Origin: Dioszegia crocea
Taxonomy: Eukaryota > Basidiomycota > Tremellomycetes > Tremellales > Bulleribasidiaceae
Reading direction: 5' to 3'
DNA: 64,000 bases
NCBI GenBank assembly: GCA_001600615.1
Contig: BCKK01000004.1
Coordinates: 793,316-857,315 of the forward strand
Shown: piece after piece, positions 50,844 to 62,363 of the stretch
Layout of the letters: each line of letters begins with the position of its first letter
Position numbering within the stretch: position 1 is the first letter of the stretch
Program-made: the position numbers and the translations under genes
The notes under the pieces: model-generated
Told to the model about the DNA's origin: nothing
The model's input: only the letters and a program-made list of their open reading frames with translations
Databases searched by the model: none

Positions 50844-53331
50844 TCAGTGCTGGTGGTAGCAAGTCGAGCACATGCCTTTAGGCTTGAAGACATTTTGCGT
50901 AAAGTCCTCACACCCGCAATCCCCACACGCCGCCGTCAACCCTGCTCCGGCATCCTGACGAGGAAGAACTAATCCTCCCATACCGTGCGTAACGCCTCCC
51001 ACGCTACTCCCCGCTGTAACACCCGACGACCCCTTATCTTCCCAATCAAACCCTTCATCCTCACTTCCGACAAATGGTGATCCCTCCGGCGAGCTATCCA
51101 AGCTGAAGTTTCGAATCGCATTACCCGTATTTGACCTATTGCGCCCACTGGCAGGAATCGGAGGCGCCAGACCACTGCCTTGACCAAGTATATTGGTGCT
51201 CGATTGGCTTCGGCGCGAAGCGGGCGGAGGAGGAGGTGGGGCTTTCTTCCCGGTTATAGTGGAAGATCTGGACCGGTTCGGTGTGGAAAGCTCCGAGCTC
51301 GCAGCTAAGGGAGCAGTGGTATAATGATCGGCATCATCGTAACCTTGCGATAATTCCGAATCGGACGTGGAAGGGTAATCGTGTGTGGGACTGGGGGGGA
51401 GGTGCGATTGAATGACGCGGGAAGGTGGAGGAAGTGTCCGGCCGGCCGAAGGGGGGAGGTTGCGCTTGGGCATGGGCGGTGGGACAGCCGTAGCGGTGGG
51501 TGAAGGTACGTATGGTTCCGTATAGGCCGCAGGGAACATTCCAGATTTCCCTTCGCTTTCCCCAATCCACCAATCACTCGATATCTCACTTTTGATCTCC
51601 ACCACCATTCCCTGTCTCAGAGATAACTCGTCAGGCTTCGTACCCGCGTACGCGTATAACGCCTTGACGTATCGCGCATTGAGGTTCGATGGGGATGTAT
51701 ACGTCCGCCGCATAGGTGGAGGGGTAGCGGCATACGACGGAGAATCAGGTTTAACAATCTGATGGTTTGATCCGAGCGTGCTGGTCGATCTAGCCCGGCC
51801 ATTCAGGGCAAATTGAGCTCGAGGGCTGAGAGGTGGATGATCGTCATCCTCTTCACTGTCCTCTGGCTCAGACGGTAATCGCCCTTCATCACCATACCGC
51901 TCTTTCCGCCTTCCGCCGCCTAAGAGCGTTTTGGCGCCCAATCCGGATTTACGTCCAAAGGAGCCGAAAGACGGGAGCATGGATCTGGCCTTTGAGCCTG
52001 CTGATGCGTTAGATTGGGACCGGACGCGATTGGCAGTCGTCTCGTCGTCTGAGGAAACGGGTGCAGAGGGTCGGGGTCGAGATTTGGTATTGGATCGGGC
52101 AGAGGCATTGGACTTGGCTCGTGGTCTGTTGGCCTTGGATGTAGAAACCGAGCTGAGACAATCAGCATGGATTCTTAGGAGGCTCATAACGACCTACCCG
52201 GATGGCCACGAATCTCTCAATTCTTCCAATAGATCTTTACATTTCGTAAAGTAGTCCAACTCAGCCTCGAGCAGATCGGCCAATTCAGCAAATTGCTGTT
52301 CTTGCTCTCCCTGAATCACCTCCATCCGCGCTGCGGTCTCTTCTTCGACTTCATCACTGTACGTCAGCCCCGCCTGGTAGTTGCCCGCGAGAAACATACA
52401 ATCGCTCTCGGGCCATCTCGACCTCTAATTCCAAACCGCGCTGATCCTTCTCCTTCTTTGAAGAATTGAGCTTGGAGATGGCAGAATCTAGAGCTAGTCT
52501 GTATCGTCAGCGGCGGACAGCGGGCGAAAGGTATAGGGCGTACCGCCTCGAATCCAGCTTCTTGCGGAAAGCCTTGTATTCGTTGACTGCTTCGATAGAT
52601 CTCTCTGTCAAACGTTAGTGTCGATGGTCGCAAGCTTATTTCGATCGATCGATAGACTCACCCATTCCTGCTATGTAGTTCTCTCGCAGCCGACCGCCAA
52701 ATTCCTCTTGTTCCTATGAGATTCAGCACGGGCTCTCAGTGACCAGCTCGAATACTTACAATTGCCATCTTACATCTCGTCCGACCGTACTTGGCAAGTG
52801 CGTCGCCTGGAGACATCAGCTTGTGGCCTCGCATACTCCGACCGCCCGCAGCAACTGACCAAAGGTATCCCTCACATCACCCCCATAGTCTATCATGACC
52901 AGCCCGAGCGCCTCAGTAAGCAAGATCTTCTCCTTGCCTGAAGCCTGAGGATCCGCACTAGGCTTAAGCTTTGTGATGTTCTCAAAGAATGGCATAGACG
53001 TCGCATGTAGCCTGATCCGTCAGCTCTTCCACCCGCCTACTTCTGTGCGGGACAACGGAGTGTGGAGTCATGGCGAGTGGGGACTTACCGCTCTATCCCA
53101 ATTCTCTGGACATCTACCGATCGCTCAAACTCCAGGAACTCAGATGAGAGCTGAGTCTTCTCGCCTGAGAATACCTGCAAGTTAGTTTGAGCGGGATATT
53201 TGCTCCCAGGCCGAGCTCGGACATGCCTTTTCTTGTGTCCATTGCGTGACCTTTCCGAGCTGTGGGGCATTAGCTGGTATCATTCTGGATTAGCTATCTT
53301 AGCCTACCTGTTTGAGCGCTTTTCGCTGCAT
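50844..53331 (-). CDS. Endophilin-like BAR-SH3 protein with C-terminal cysteine motif
   Basis: Start MQRKALKQ at 53331, then after an intron LGKVTQWTQEK and EKTQLSSEFLEFERSVDVQR, the endophilin-type N-BAR opening. The BAR coiled-coil continues (KPSADPQASGKEKILLTEAL, GDALAKYGRTRCKMA, AVNEYKAFRKKLDSRRLALD, FAELADLLEAELDYFTKCKD). A Ser/Pro-rich linker holds one SH3 domain (ARYVKALYAYAGTKPDELSL, SDWWIGESEGKSGMFPAAY). After a Pro-rich tail the end carries CGDCGCEDFTQNVF and GMCSTCYHQH: pattern CxxCxC-x(14)-CxxCxHxH, likely zinc-binding. Membrane curvature at endocytic or vesicle sites is the family role. Nine or so introns are concentrated in the BAR half. Confidence 0.88.
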
Positions 53332-53616
53332 TCTGTGTGTCTATTGTGAGGTTCTTCTATGAGCTGTACCCTCTATACCCTTTGTATAGATGGAAGTGGT
53401 GGTATAGATAGTTACAGATTTAGCATCGTTTCATATCCGCCCAGCCGGACCATGCCGTAAGCGTAACTGAGACCAAATCCATGCGGCAGACTGGAGTAAA
53501 AGGCGGTGCCTTTCCATCATATAAACTTGTGCATAGATCAGTAGACCCGGGCGCCTCTGCATCAATCGGTTGCCGTCTTTCAGTCGTGATCTGGAACCTC
53601 GAAGAAAATTGGCGGA

Positions 53617-55309
53617 ATGACGCCAGATCCGTCCTACGTGATCATCTCAGGAGGGACGGGTGCCAACGCTATCGCGTCCGCCTTTGGCTCGGATCCAGCT
53701 TTCGTCTTGCCTGTATCGGATGATGGAGGCTCGTCAAGCGAGATACTGAGGTGCTTTGGCGGTCCGTCTATAGGAGACATCCGTGAGTTTTATGAAGAGA
53801 TGTTGGACAGAGCACGCTCGAGTGGCAGATGCTGACAGTGTAGGATCACGATTGACGAGACTTATACCTCTGGCCGATAATGCTTCGACTGCGGATGAGC
53901 TAGAGCGAGGCGCCATCTTTGATCTTCTAGCTTATCGATTCCCAGATGACGCCAGCGAAAAAGTCGTCAGGGAGATATGGGGGGAGATTGTCGAGGGTCG
54001 AAGTGCTTTATGGAAAGATATAGGCGATGACAAGAAAGAGTGTATTAGGGGTGAGCCAAGTTCTGAGTCTGGAGTCAAGGAGTGTAAGAAGACTGACCTC
54101 CCTCAGCCTTTCTCGTCCACTTCAACGCCCTTACTCTAAAACGTGCACACAAACGCTTCTCCTTCCGAAACTTCTCCCTCGGAAACGGCTTCCTTACCGG
54201 TGCTCGAGATATGTTCGGCTCCCTACCCAGCGCCATCTTCCTCTTCAAATCTGTCGCTTCCGTCGCTCCAGGTACACACGTCATACCAGTCATCAATACC
54301 AATCAGACCGTCACGATTGCTGCCGAGTTGGAGAATGGCGAAACGATCGTTGGGCAATGTGCGATAAGCCATCCTACTGCCCCGACAGCTGTCGTGGCGA
54401 CAACAGCCAGTCCAGAGGGCGGACTTCTGCAGCTTGGAGGGGCTGGAGCTGGTATACCTGTCGGACGAAGTGGGTCGATGCGCAGGACCCACTTCCGTCG
54501 AGATTCAAGGACATTCGATACTACGCCTGTCGTCCAGTCGGCGGAAGTTTCCCCGAAGCTGGATGAGGTGAAGGAAGAGCCTGGTCAGGGTGGTAATCTG
54601 GGGTATAGAAAGGGCGCAGCGGAGATCCCACTTGAGTCACCTGTGAAGCGGGTGTTCTACATTAACCTGTATGGTCAGGTAAGTGGAGATAACCGGAGGA
54701 GGCAGAATTTGCAATTGACGAGCGTAGGAAATCTTCCCTCAGCCAAATACCAACTATCTCGACGCTCTGAAGACTCGAGATGTTCTCGTATACTCTTGCG
54801 GATCCATATGGACTAGTATAGCGCCCTGCCTGTCTCTCCGAGGTCTGGGACTAGCAGTCGCATCGTCAGAATCGCTGAAAGCCAAAGTTTTGCTCTGTGA
54901 GTCTTGCGCTTGCTTTAGCGGAAACAATCGAGCTAACTTGCAGTGAATTCCAAGAACGATAGAGAGTCCCCCGACTATCGAGCTTCGGACTACGTCAGAG
55001 CAATAACGGACAGCTTGATACATCACTCGCACGGCTTGAAGTCGTCATTATGGTCACCCGAGGCGGACGTCAGCAACTTGTTGACCCACCTTGTTTATCT
55101 TGAGGGCGGAGAAGTGGAGATCGATGAAGTAGTGCTGAAGGTTTGTTTTAGTGGCGTATAGGTTCTCAATCATCGTTGATCAAGAACAGGAGATGGGCGT
55201 TAAATCAGTCGGCATTCCTCGATCCCTCCACGGCTTCGCTGAATCGGATATTCCGCTTTTTACGCCGGAGTCAGTTTCGGTCGCTATGGAGATGGTCATG
55301 CACGCATAA
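53617..55309 (+). CDS. CofD/YvcK-like protein (UPF0052 family)
   Basis: Start MTPDPSYVIISGGTGANAIA; the SGGTGAN glycine loop and VLPVSDDGGSSSEI (DDGGS motif) are the hallmark of the CofD/YvcK fold. Later pieces are GDIRSRL, LERGAIFDLL, AFLVHFNALTLKRAHKRFSF, the family's RNFSLGNGFLTGARDMFGSL and HVIPVINTNQTVTIAAELEN, and VFYINLYGQ. The C-terminal Rossmann part reads LLLNSKNDRESPDYRASDYV and ends SVAMEMVMHA, stop 55307. Yeast has a homolog (YNL011C) of unknown function. Bacterial YvcK controls central carbon metabolism and cell shape and binds UDP-sugars; CofD transfers phospholactate. A roughly 110-residue Gly/Ser-rich loop (54410-54640) is an insertion relative to bacteria. About five introns. 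Confidence 0.88.
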
Positions 55310-55850
55310 TAGGTGTCGAAGGTCATGATGGGTATGTTCGATCCGGCGGAGTGAGATCGACTTAGATTCCCGCTGATACCCATCAGGGAGCCGATCTGTC
55401 GATTATCAAGTCGGAGGTTGTCCGAGGCAGGCCCGAGCGACACTAGACTTACTAGTCAGCTTTCACCTGGCCAGGCGTGTTATTTAGGACACCTCTGGCC
55501 ATTGTCTAGATGCGCGAATCAAAACCTTCAGTGTGAGTCAAAGCAATCGGCCCCTATTGGCTTTAACGCTTACTTTCAGCGATTCCTGTCAGGCACGATC
55601 GAGGAATGAGTTGTAGGTGGCTGGCATGAACTCATCATGAAACTAAGTGATGACTCGGAGGGTGCCTCTCATATCTTCGTCCGCTGCAGGCAGGCCTGTG
55701 GGGTGGCATATGTGATGATCGGAGTCAAGATCTAGATACCCCCCTTTGGCGCACGGACGGACTTGTGTGTCTATTTCGAATTTTTCGCGCCATCAATGAG
55801 TCTCATCTGTACATTACACCCCCTCTCCCATCCTCTATCAAGTCAGCACA
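55310..55850. other. 541-bp region upstream of an unknown gene
   Basis: 3' flank of the CofD-like gene and promoter of the gene at 55851. C-rich leader (55820-55835). No coding frame with support. Confidence 0.5.
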
Positions 55851-57402
55851 ATGACAGTCCCTCCTGGTTTTAGTGAGTACATCTGGACTGTCCTGTCCGT
55901 GTTGCAGCCCAAGCTGATCGATCAGGCCTAAACGCACTACCGATCAGTAAGCCGACATCCGCATCAATAGTCGATGACGGGCTGACGTTACAGGGCGGTA
56001 CTACTACACTGATACAGATATACGGGGTCGCATCAAGTCTGCAAAGGACATAGACTATGCTTTACACGCCGAGGGTGAGTCCTATACTGCAATGGATATA
56101 TCCAATTGAGCTGAAGTGTTTAGGCTCTAGTACGTCTGAGAACCGGTTCGATATCGTCGTGCTGCGCGGTATTCACCCGGCCAGCGTCAAAGCCGACCTA
56201 TTCACCCTCCCTGTCGTCCTCAGCCACACCATCGAAGAGCGCCTCCGCGGGAGTAAGGATGGGGATCGGTTTATGGAGCTCCTCGTGCACATGTACTCGT
56301 AAGTCGATCGACATCGGAAGAGCGGCAGAGGCTGATCAAGCAGTATCGCTGGTCAACAAGTCACATCGAACAGTCTTTGGGTTCACTCTGAGCTTATCAA
56401 GGGCTCTCTACGTCCCTTCGATAATACCACAACCATCAGTCCCCGGACCCTCATCGCATACCTCATTCTCGCTGCTCCGTCCACAGGCGTGCAGCTAAAA
56501 CGACGACGACATCCCGATCCAACTCATACTCTTAAGGTCGGGGATGTCATCTTGTGTGGAGCGCGGGACGATCTGGAGATTCTCGGAGAAGATCAGGAGG
56601 TGTCCGTCTTGCGGTTGTGGACGATGAAGGTGAGCCTCGTCACAGAGTGGATGTCTCCAGACTTACGGTTCAGGACGATATCATTCCGCCACCTCCTCTA
56701 CCACTCGCGACAGCCATCAGTCGTCTCGCCATAGGTGTTAAGAGGAAAGTCTCTCCGCCTCTAGACGCTGGCGGATCTCTCGGTCTTCCTTCCGATTCCC
56801 CCTTCGCTACCCCAAATTCCTCATTACTGGCTGGACCGTCCTCCCACTTTTCCCCCATCAGATCATCACCCGGTACATCTTCCGTCACAGGGACACCATA
56901 CTACCGTTTTTCGGATGAGCAGCTTGTACTGCACAACGCAGCAAGCTCTGCGACCCCCTCTCCCAGTCCCCGCAGGCACACGGTAATATCAGCCTTCCAG
57001 ACATCCCGCCGGATGTTCTCCACGATACACTCCAAACGGCCCCATCCCGCCAACAACTTTCCCTTGCTCGATGCACCAATCCGAGCATTCGACTATACCG
57101 AAGATCGCCAGCGCTCGGAGATGCGACTTCGGTCGGACGTCCAGAGTAGCAAAGCTGCCCCGTCGTATAGTCCAAGGAAGCGGATCAAGCTGGAAATTCC
57201 GGACGTTGCCGCTGCTATACCTTCGGCGCAGTTGTTGGAGATGGGGATAGTGGGGGCTAGTATTCGGTGGGAGGCGGCAAAGGCGGGGCGGTCGCGCAAG
57301 GGGACAGTCAAAAAGGAGACTGTAGGCGCGCTGAGGGAGGTCAAGGTCGAATCTACCGTGGAGCCTTTGTTCCTTGAGTACGATTCGACGGATTCTATGT
57401 GA
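55851..57402 (+). CDS. Unknown protein with a 21-nt second exon
   Basis: Exon 1 gives MTVPPGF; exon 2 is 21 nt (55926-55946) encoding SLNALPI. Exon 3 gives RYYYTDTDIRGRIKSAKDID, followed by FDIVVLRGIHPASVKADLFT, LPVVLSHTIEERLRG and, after further introns, LIAYLILAAPSTGVQLKRRR and VGDVILCGARDDLEILGEDQ. The C-terminal half is Ser/Pro-rich with a basic cluster (SPRKRIKLEIP) that looks like a nuclear localisation signal, ending EYDSTDSM. I do not recognise a family. The N-terminal 180 residues look globular (alternating beta/alpha hydrophobicity); the rest looks disordered. Stop 57400-57402. Confidence 0.65.
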
Positions 57403-58291
57403 AGGACTTCAGTGATCGTGAGTACCCTAAAACCCAGTCAAATCTTCATTCACGCCCGCTGACCTCCAGGATCGTTGTCCAGGCTTGGACTCTATGTGTT
57501 CGAGGGAAGGCGCTCGCCCCGGTTGACTGATTCTTGGGAGGTGGTCATTCTACGTATTCAATTGTGTCATTCTGTTTTGTAGCATCTAGTATCTTGTAAT
57601 TTCGCAGACCTGCATGTGACCACTGTTTAGTTTCGAAAGTCAAAGGGGCCGCTAGCTCAGGATATGATTCAATCCGGGATACGCGTATTGTGTCGCCGCT
57701 GCCCAGCGCCCAGAGTCCCGCCCATCTATCTGCCTTTGACCCTCTCCACATGCCTTACGTTCCGTCCATGCTCGGTTTGGCACAATAAGATACGTCAAGC
57801 GCCATCGAACCCTTGTCTAATATAGACCAGCTGCCACCCTTTTGGCTTTTTGTTCTCCATCCTGAAACCGATATTGACTCTGGACGTTTCATGATTTTTC
57901 CGCTAGTCCAGACTCCATACCCCACATGGGCGCGAGCGCGTGCGCGTGATACTCAGGCACAGCACACGTTTCAACACGTTGTGACATGAGGAATGTTTCA
58001 TCTCAAAGCTGTTGCTTCTTCTTGATTACTCGATTCGTATCGTGTTGTATCGGGCGTCTGGCCATGGAGAGTGCGACAGGAGTCAACTTCCCGTCTCTTC
58101 CCGTCCACACGTCGACGCCTTATATAGGATGCGCGAGCGAGCTGAAAATACATACGACCATTGTGGATCTCGTTGGCAGATGTGAAATTGAGTCCAGTGT
58201 GGTCAGCTGAATATCAACACGAGAAGATGCGTTTGACAAATCACGATTGAGCGATAAGGAGGTCCACTACTGCCAAGGAAGCTAATATCAG
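57403..58291. other. 889-bp region with uncertain 5' part of the next gene
   Basis: A GC-alternating tract (GCGCGAGCGCGTGCGCGTG, 57930-57948) lies in the middle. A TATA-like CTTATATAGG occurs near 58119. A short frame from ATG 58064 could be a leader exon of the gene at 58292, but no convincing donor was found. Confidence 0.4.
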
Positions 58292-59215
58292 CGACCAAGG
58301 CGCCGGTGTTCTGGGAAGCGAACACCAACCGAGTATCTCCTATCCGACGGTAAGCCAAGGAAACCAATGGACGCGATATCAGGCGGTATCCCTCAGACTG
58401 GTCTGTCCACTTTGATCAGACTGATAGATAAGGTTTACAGAGAGCGCGACTCTCCATCATCTGCAAGCTGGGGATATTGCACTCTACCGGCAGGGGGAGC
58501 TGGAGATTGTCCAGGGTGGTCCGTCAGCGACAGTCTGTTATTTGGGGAATGCGGAGGTACGTCCAGTCGCCTACGATAGAAGAAAGTAATGCTGATACAT
58601 CAGGACGAAGTGCCGGTCCCTCCACGTCGTATTCTACTCTCAAACCATCCGCGACTGATCCCAATCGTCAAAGCTCCCTCGAGCGGTATGGTGTTCGACT
58701 TCGAGAAGCCCGTCAAGAAGGAGATTGCAAAGTTCGAGCACGACGCTTTCACCGCGAAAGCCGAACTGTGCACTTCCCCCAAGGCCATCCACACTTCCCA
58801 ACTCCTCGATTCAGCATGCTTTGTCAAAGCTCAGACAGACGCTTGGACCTCCATTCACCACACTCCAGTCTACAAACATGTGTCGGCGGCCACCCCTACT
58901 CCCACTCCCACTCCCCCACCCTTCGCCGTCCCCACCAAACCCAAAAATGCTCGAAACTCCTCACTCGTTCATCGTCGTGACCCGACATCCCCGCGCACTG
59001 AACGCTCAACTCCCTATCGACGGCCCGATACCCCCGAGAGGAACCCGCCGCCAACCGCTCTGACCCACGCCCACCCAAACGCGAGGGCCAAAGCAGTCAC
59101 CCCCAGCTTTGCCCTCCCGCTCAAGCCGCCTGTCGCTTATCCTGGATCTCCAGCATACGCTCCTCGAGAAAACGGGCCACGGTCGAGGTCACGACAAGCT
59201 GGTCACCGGTGGTAG
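58292..59215 (+). CDS. Unknown protein, 5' end not resolved
   Basis: The reliable part begins TKAPVFWEANTNRVSPIRR, splices (GTAAGC donor near 58348) to FTESATLHHLQAGDIALYRQ, then GELEIVQGGPSATVCYLGNA, and across another intron to DEVPVPPRRILLSNHPRLIP. The remainder is charged and then Pro/Thr-rich (TPTPTPTPPPFAVPTKP), ending RSRSRQAGHRW, stop 59213-59215. The start codon lies upstream; an exon beginning at 58064 (MESATGVNFP) is one candidate. No family was recognised. The first exons have a beta-rich pattern reminiscent of a small barrel, which is only an impression. Convergent with FES1. Confidence 0.5.
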
Positions 59216-59583
59216 TTGGGGGAGTCGGCGTACTTGTGCTGAGCGCGACGTGAGTCTTTAATATTTAATATCCAGTCATCAACCTTCCGCTGACTAATCT
59301 TAGTGCCTCTTGGCTCGATTGAAATATAATCGAGGAATTTGTACCGGTCCTCACGCTCTTCTCCCGATCATAATCCCCCACGTCCGCCTTTTTCTCCTTG
59401 TGTCCCCACTCAGTCTCTCCGTTGGTCAAATTTGGATTAGCAGGGTCTGTGTCTCCTTTTGGGTAGTTGTCAATTTTGGTTAGCAAGTCTCTGGATTTCT
59501 TTTTGGGTAGTCGTCAATAGAACCGTAACGAATATATGTATGCTCCTCAAGTCTGGTAAATCGCATGTGCGTTCCGAGTGTGA
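59216..59583. other. Convergent 3' flanks with an 18-bp direct repeat
   Basis: TTTTGGGTAGTYGTCAAT occurs at 59457-59474 and 59501-59518 (17 of 18 bases identical, offset 44). No gene was seen. Confidence 0.6.
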
Positions 59584-60817
59584 TCAAGCCAACATGCGCT
59601 GCACGTCCTTCCCGTCCTCGCCACCAAGTCCCCTCTCCTCTTGTCCCGCAGATCCCCACTTCTCCCAAATAGACCTCAATTCCTCCTTCTCGTCTGGCCG
59701 CAGACCGCTCTTTGCCGCTGCCTGACTCAAGGCCCTGATAGCATTCTCCTCAAACTCCACATCATCGTCCGTGCCAGCTTTGACGCCATCAATCAGGGCT
59801 CTCAACACACCCGTCCTCGCCAGACCATCAATCAACGCCTCGGACGCCTCTCCAGCAGAAGTCTGCTTCATCCTCTCTTCCAGTAGCGCCTGTACCTCCT
59901 TGGGAATTTCTCCTTCATATTGCTCTCCAGATTGGAGGACAAGGGTATTGATCAAGAAGGCACTCTTGCGTCGTATAGTAGCTGCTGAGTCCGCTGCACT
60001 GGCTGCTAAGACTTTGTAGCCTTGGTCGGAAGATGAGGAAAGCGCGTGGGCGGCCAAAGGCCAGTGTTTGAGAGATGAGGAAAGAGCGTAGGTGGCTCGT
60101 GATCGGGTGGAAGTGGGATGTTGGCGGGATGATGATGAGGGCTGGATGATCTCAAGGAGGAGAGGAAGGGTATTGTGTGTGAACATCTAGATGAGTTAGC
60201 TGGGGCCGGGTGCTATATCGGAAAAGACTCACTGCTGCCTGAGCTTTTAGGTTGTTCTGCACCGCCGTGCCAACAATCCAGCAAGCGTGGGCTACGATCC
60301 CATCCTCTGGCGACTGCATCAGGGAGAGTATCGGTTCCCACATCTTCAAGAACGCCATGTTGTTGGCGTTATCTATGAGCTCGATCATCTGGATGCGTTA
60401 GCTCGGGTAGTCTTCTACGTGCAACCAAAAGCTCACCATTTCGAAGTCGTCTAAAGCCTCTATACGCTTCTCCACGGGCATAGTCTCATCCATAGCATAC
60501 GCCATCTTCTCCTTCATCATCGTACTGTCGCTCTTGCCCATGATGATATCGAGAATCTCCGTGTTGAGTTCCTGTTGAGGCCGAGCGTTGGGCGTTACAG
60601 GACCTGGCGTAGAAGCGGGGGATGCATCATCATCGCCAGCATGGTTGGCCCGATAGAGTGGATCGGAAGGATGAAGTGCTGATGTCCCCGAGCCGGAGTG
60701 GGCAGCAGGGTTGAAGCGCAGACTGAGGGGTTGCGACGGTGCGGGTGGAGGAGCCGATTCCTCAGACGCCGGGGTGTTGGCGATGGACCATCGTAGGAGC
60801 TCGTTGAGATCGGGCAT
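59584..60817 (-). CDS. FES1: FES1, Hsp70 nucleotide exchange factor
   Basis: Cytosolic exchange factor for Ssa-type Hsp70 (HspBP1 family). Start [16 protein letters not shown] at 60817, the diagnostic Fes1 N-terminal helix. A Ser/Pro-rich stretch follows, then the armadillo core: [31 protein letters not shown], spliced to [57 protein letters not shown] and [20 protein letters not shown]. It ends [13 protein letters not shown], stop 59584. Two introns. Residues matching the Hsp70-contact arm are conserved in pattern. About 370 residues, slightly longer than yeast Fes1 (290) because of the N-terminal linker. Confidence 0.93.
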
Positions 60818-61062
60818 TATGTAGGACTACTATGATAGTACTAGAGGTGCTATATGAGAGGTGTATAAGATGAGATCAAGTTTTGATACAGGTGGCAAAA
60901 GCTCGAACTTTCTGGAATAAAGTGGAGGTGTCAGGCACGGTTTGATAAGGACAGCAGTACCAGTAAGTAATATCCACGTCATCACACCCGTCGACATCCA
61001 ACGGCCAACTGCAACTGAACGATGCCAATGCAACCACCATTCATCGTCTGCTCCTGCTCAAC

Positions 61063-61635
61063 ATGCGCGTCCTACCCAGGACAGAAGCTCACTTGGATTC
61101 CAACCCACCCCCTCCGCCTGCCGGCCAAGTCTACGCCATCATTCTTCTATGCGAGGGCGACAGGCGAGATACTCCTCGGATGTGGCTGAGACGCACAACC
61201 ATTCCTCTCACACACGAACTCTTCCAGACAGCGCCCATCGCCTCCGTATCCGCTAGCATCGGCTTCCCCATACACATGTACAGAATGTACTCGCAAACGG
61301 CCAGCCCGGAGAATAGACCATACTTGCGGAATGCTGTTGTTTCCGAAATCATGACGGACCGTGACAGCGGGTCAACTCCGCCCGAGTGGGAGGCCTATCC
61401 CGGGACTTGCCTCGCGGCGCGTATGGATGGAAAGTCCCTCGATGTGCGCCATCTCGAACTGCTCTCAGAGTACTGCGCCGCGGTCCAGTTCATAACGCAG
61501 GTGAACAACCCGGCTCGCATGAAGGAGATCGGGTGGACAAGTGAAAGTCATTTTCAAGCTTGGTATTCGACGCAAGAGGCGAGGCGGGTCAGGGCAGGGT
61601 TCAATGAATGGAAAGGGCTGCCTCATTATGCCTGA
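61063..61635 (+). CDS. Unknown 190-residue protein
   Basis: Frame from MRVLPRTEAHLDSN to NEWKGLPHYA, TGA 61633-61635, without introns. No family was recognised; features are a Pro run (PPPPPAGQVYAIILLC), a WLRRTTIPLTHELF block and a Trp-rich end. A competing start in another frame (ATG at 61022, MPMQPPFIVCSCSTCASY, with CxCxxC) overlaps it and could be joined by an undetected intron. A clean intron (61656-61700, GTGAGT, GCTGAC branch, CAG) lies just after the stop, so either the 3' UTR is spliced or the true reading frame differs. Divergent from FES1, 245 bp apart. Confidence 0.45.
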   Translation: MRVLPRTEAHLDSNPPPPPAGQVYAIILLCEGDRRDTPRMWLRRTTIPLTHELFQTAPIASVSASIGFPIHMYRMYSQTASPENRPYLRNAVVSEIMTDRDSGSTPPEWEAYPGTCLAARMDGKSLDVRHLELLSEYCAAVQFITQVNNPARMKEIGWTSESHFQAWYSTQEARRVRAGFNEWKGLPHYA

Positions 61636-62363
61636 ACGGTCATATCGGCAGACAAGTGAGTACTTTGTGGAGGTCGGCGTCAACTGCGCTGACGTCGCAG
61701 AATTCCACCCAGTACTCGACAAATTTCCTCTTCCCACCCAAGCCGCCTAGTCTCTGGCTGCAGGCGTCGATCAGATCTTGTACATACCACACAGGTTTCT
61801 CATTTGTTTCCGGCCACTTTCGCAACCTCCCATGCGACACTGTGTACTATAAGCATTTTTCACCGCAAAGGGAGTCAATCACGAGGCGTCTGATATATGC
61901 CATCCTCCGTGCTCTCTTCGCTCGCATGCATCTCTAAACCACATCACACAGATAACAAGCGCAGCTGGGATCAACATCGTAAATTCTCTTTCTCCCATAC
62001 ACCAGATATGCTCTCAAATCCGAGTGCAAGGCAGACTTAAGCCTTGAATAGTCTGTACCCTATGCTGTCCCCTGGCCGGCGACCATACCGCCATTCGCAG
62101 CACTCGATGCTGCGACTTGACACTTCCCACCTTGTCTAGTCTTTACTTGACTTTTACTCCCCAGTTGATGATGGCCGACTGTAGACGAGAAGTAGCAGTC
62201 CCATCGGCAGCAATGCTGACGCATACTTCGTTGCACTGATCGCCCAAATAAGGAGCAAATCATCTTATAAACCTGTCTTGCCCTACTATCCTAATTACGC
62301 CGTGAGGCCCTACCTATCCCTGACGAATGCTAGACTAGCAGAAAGGTCACCGCCCTCTCCCCG
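61636..62363. other. 728-bp region, possible spliced 3' UTR
   Basis: Contains the intron at 61656-61700. A plus-strand frame reading to RALFARMHL (stop near 61937) and a minus-strand frame at 61640-61840 overlap here; neither could be supported. 61940-62363 shows nothing recognisable. Confidence 0.4.

Noticed and set aside
61640..61840. Minus-strand frame with a chromodomain-like stretch (VEYWVEF)
   Set aside because: Only 66 codons, no upstream exon or start context, and it overlaps a clean plus-strand intron.
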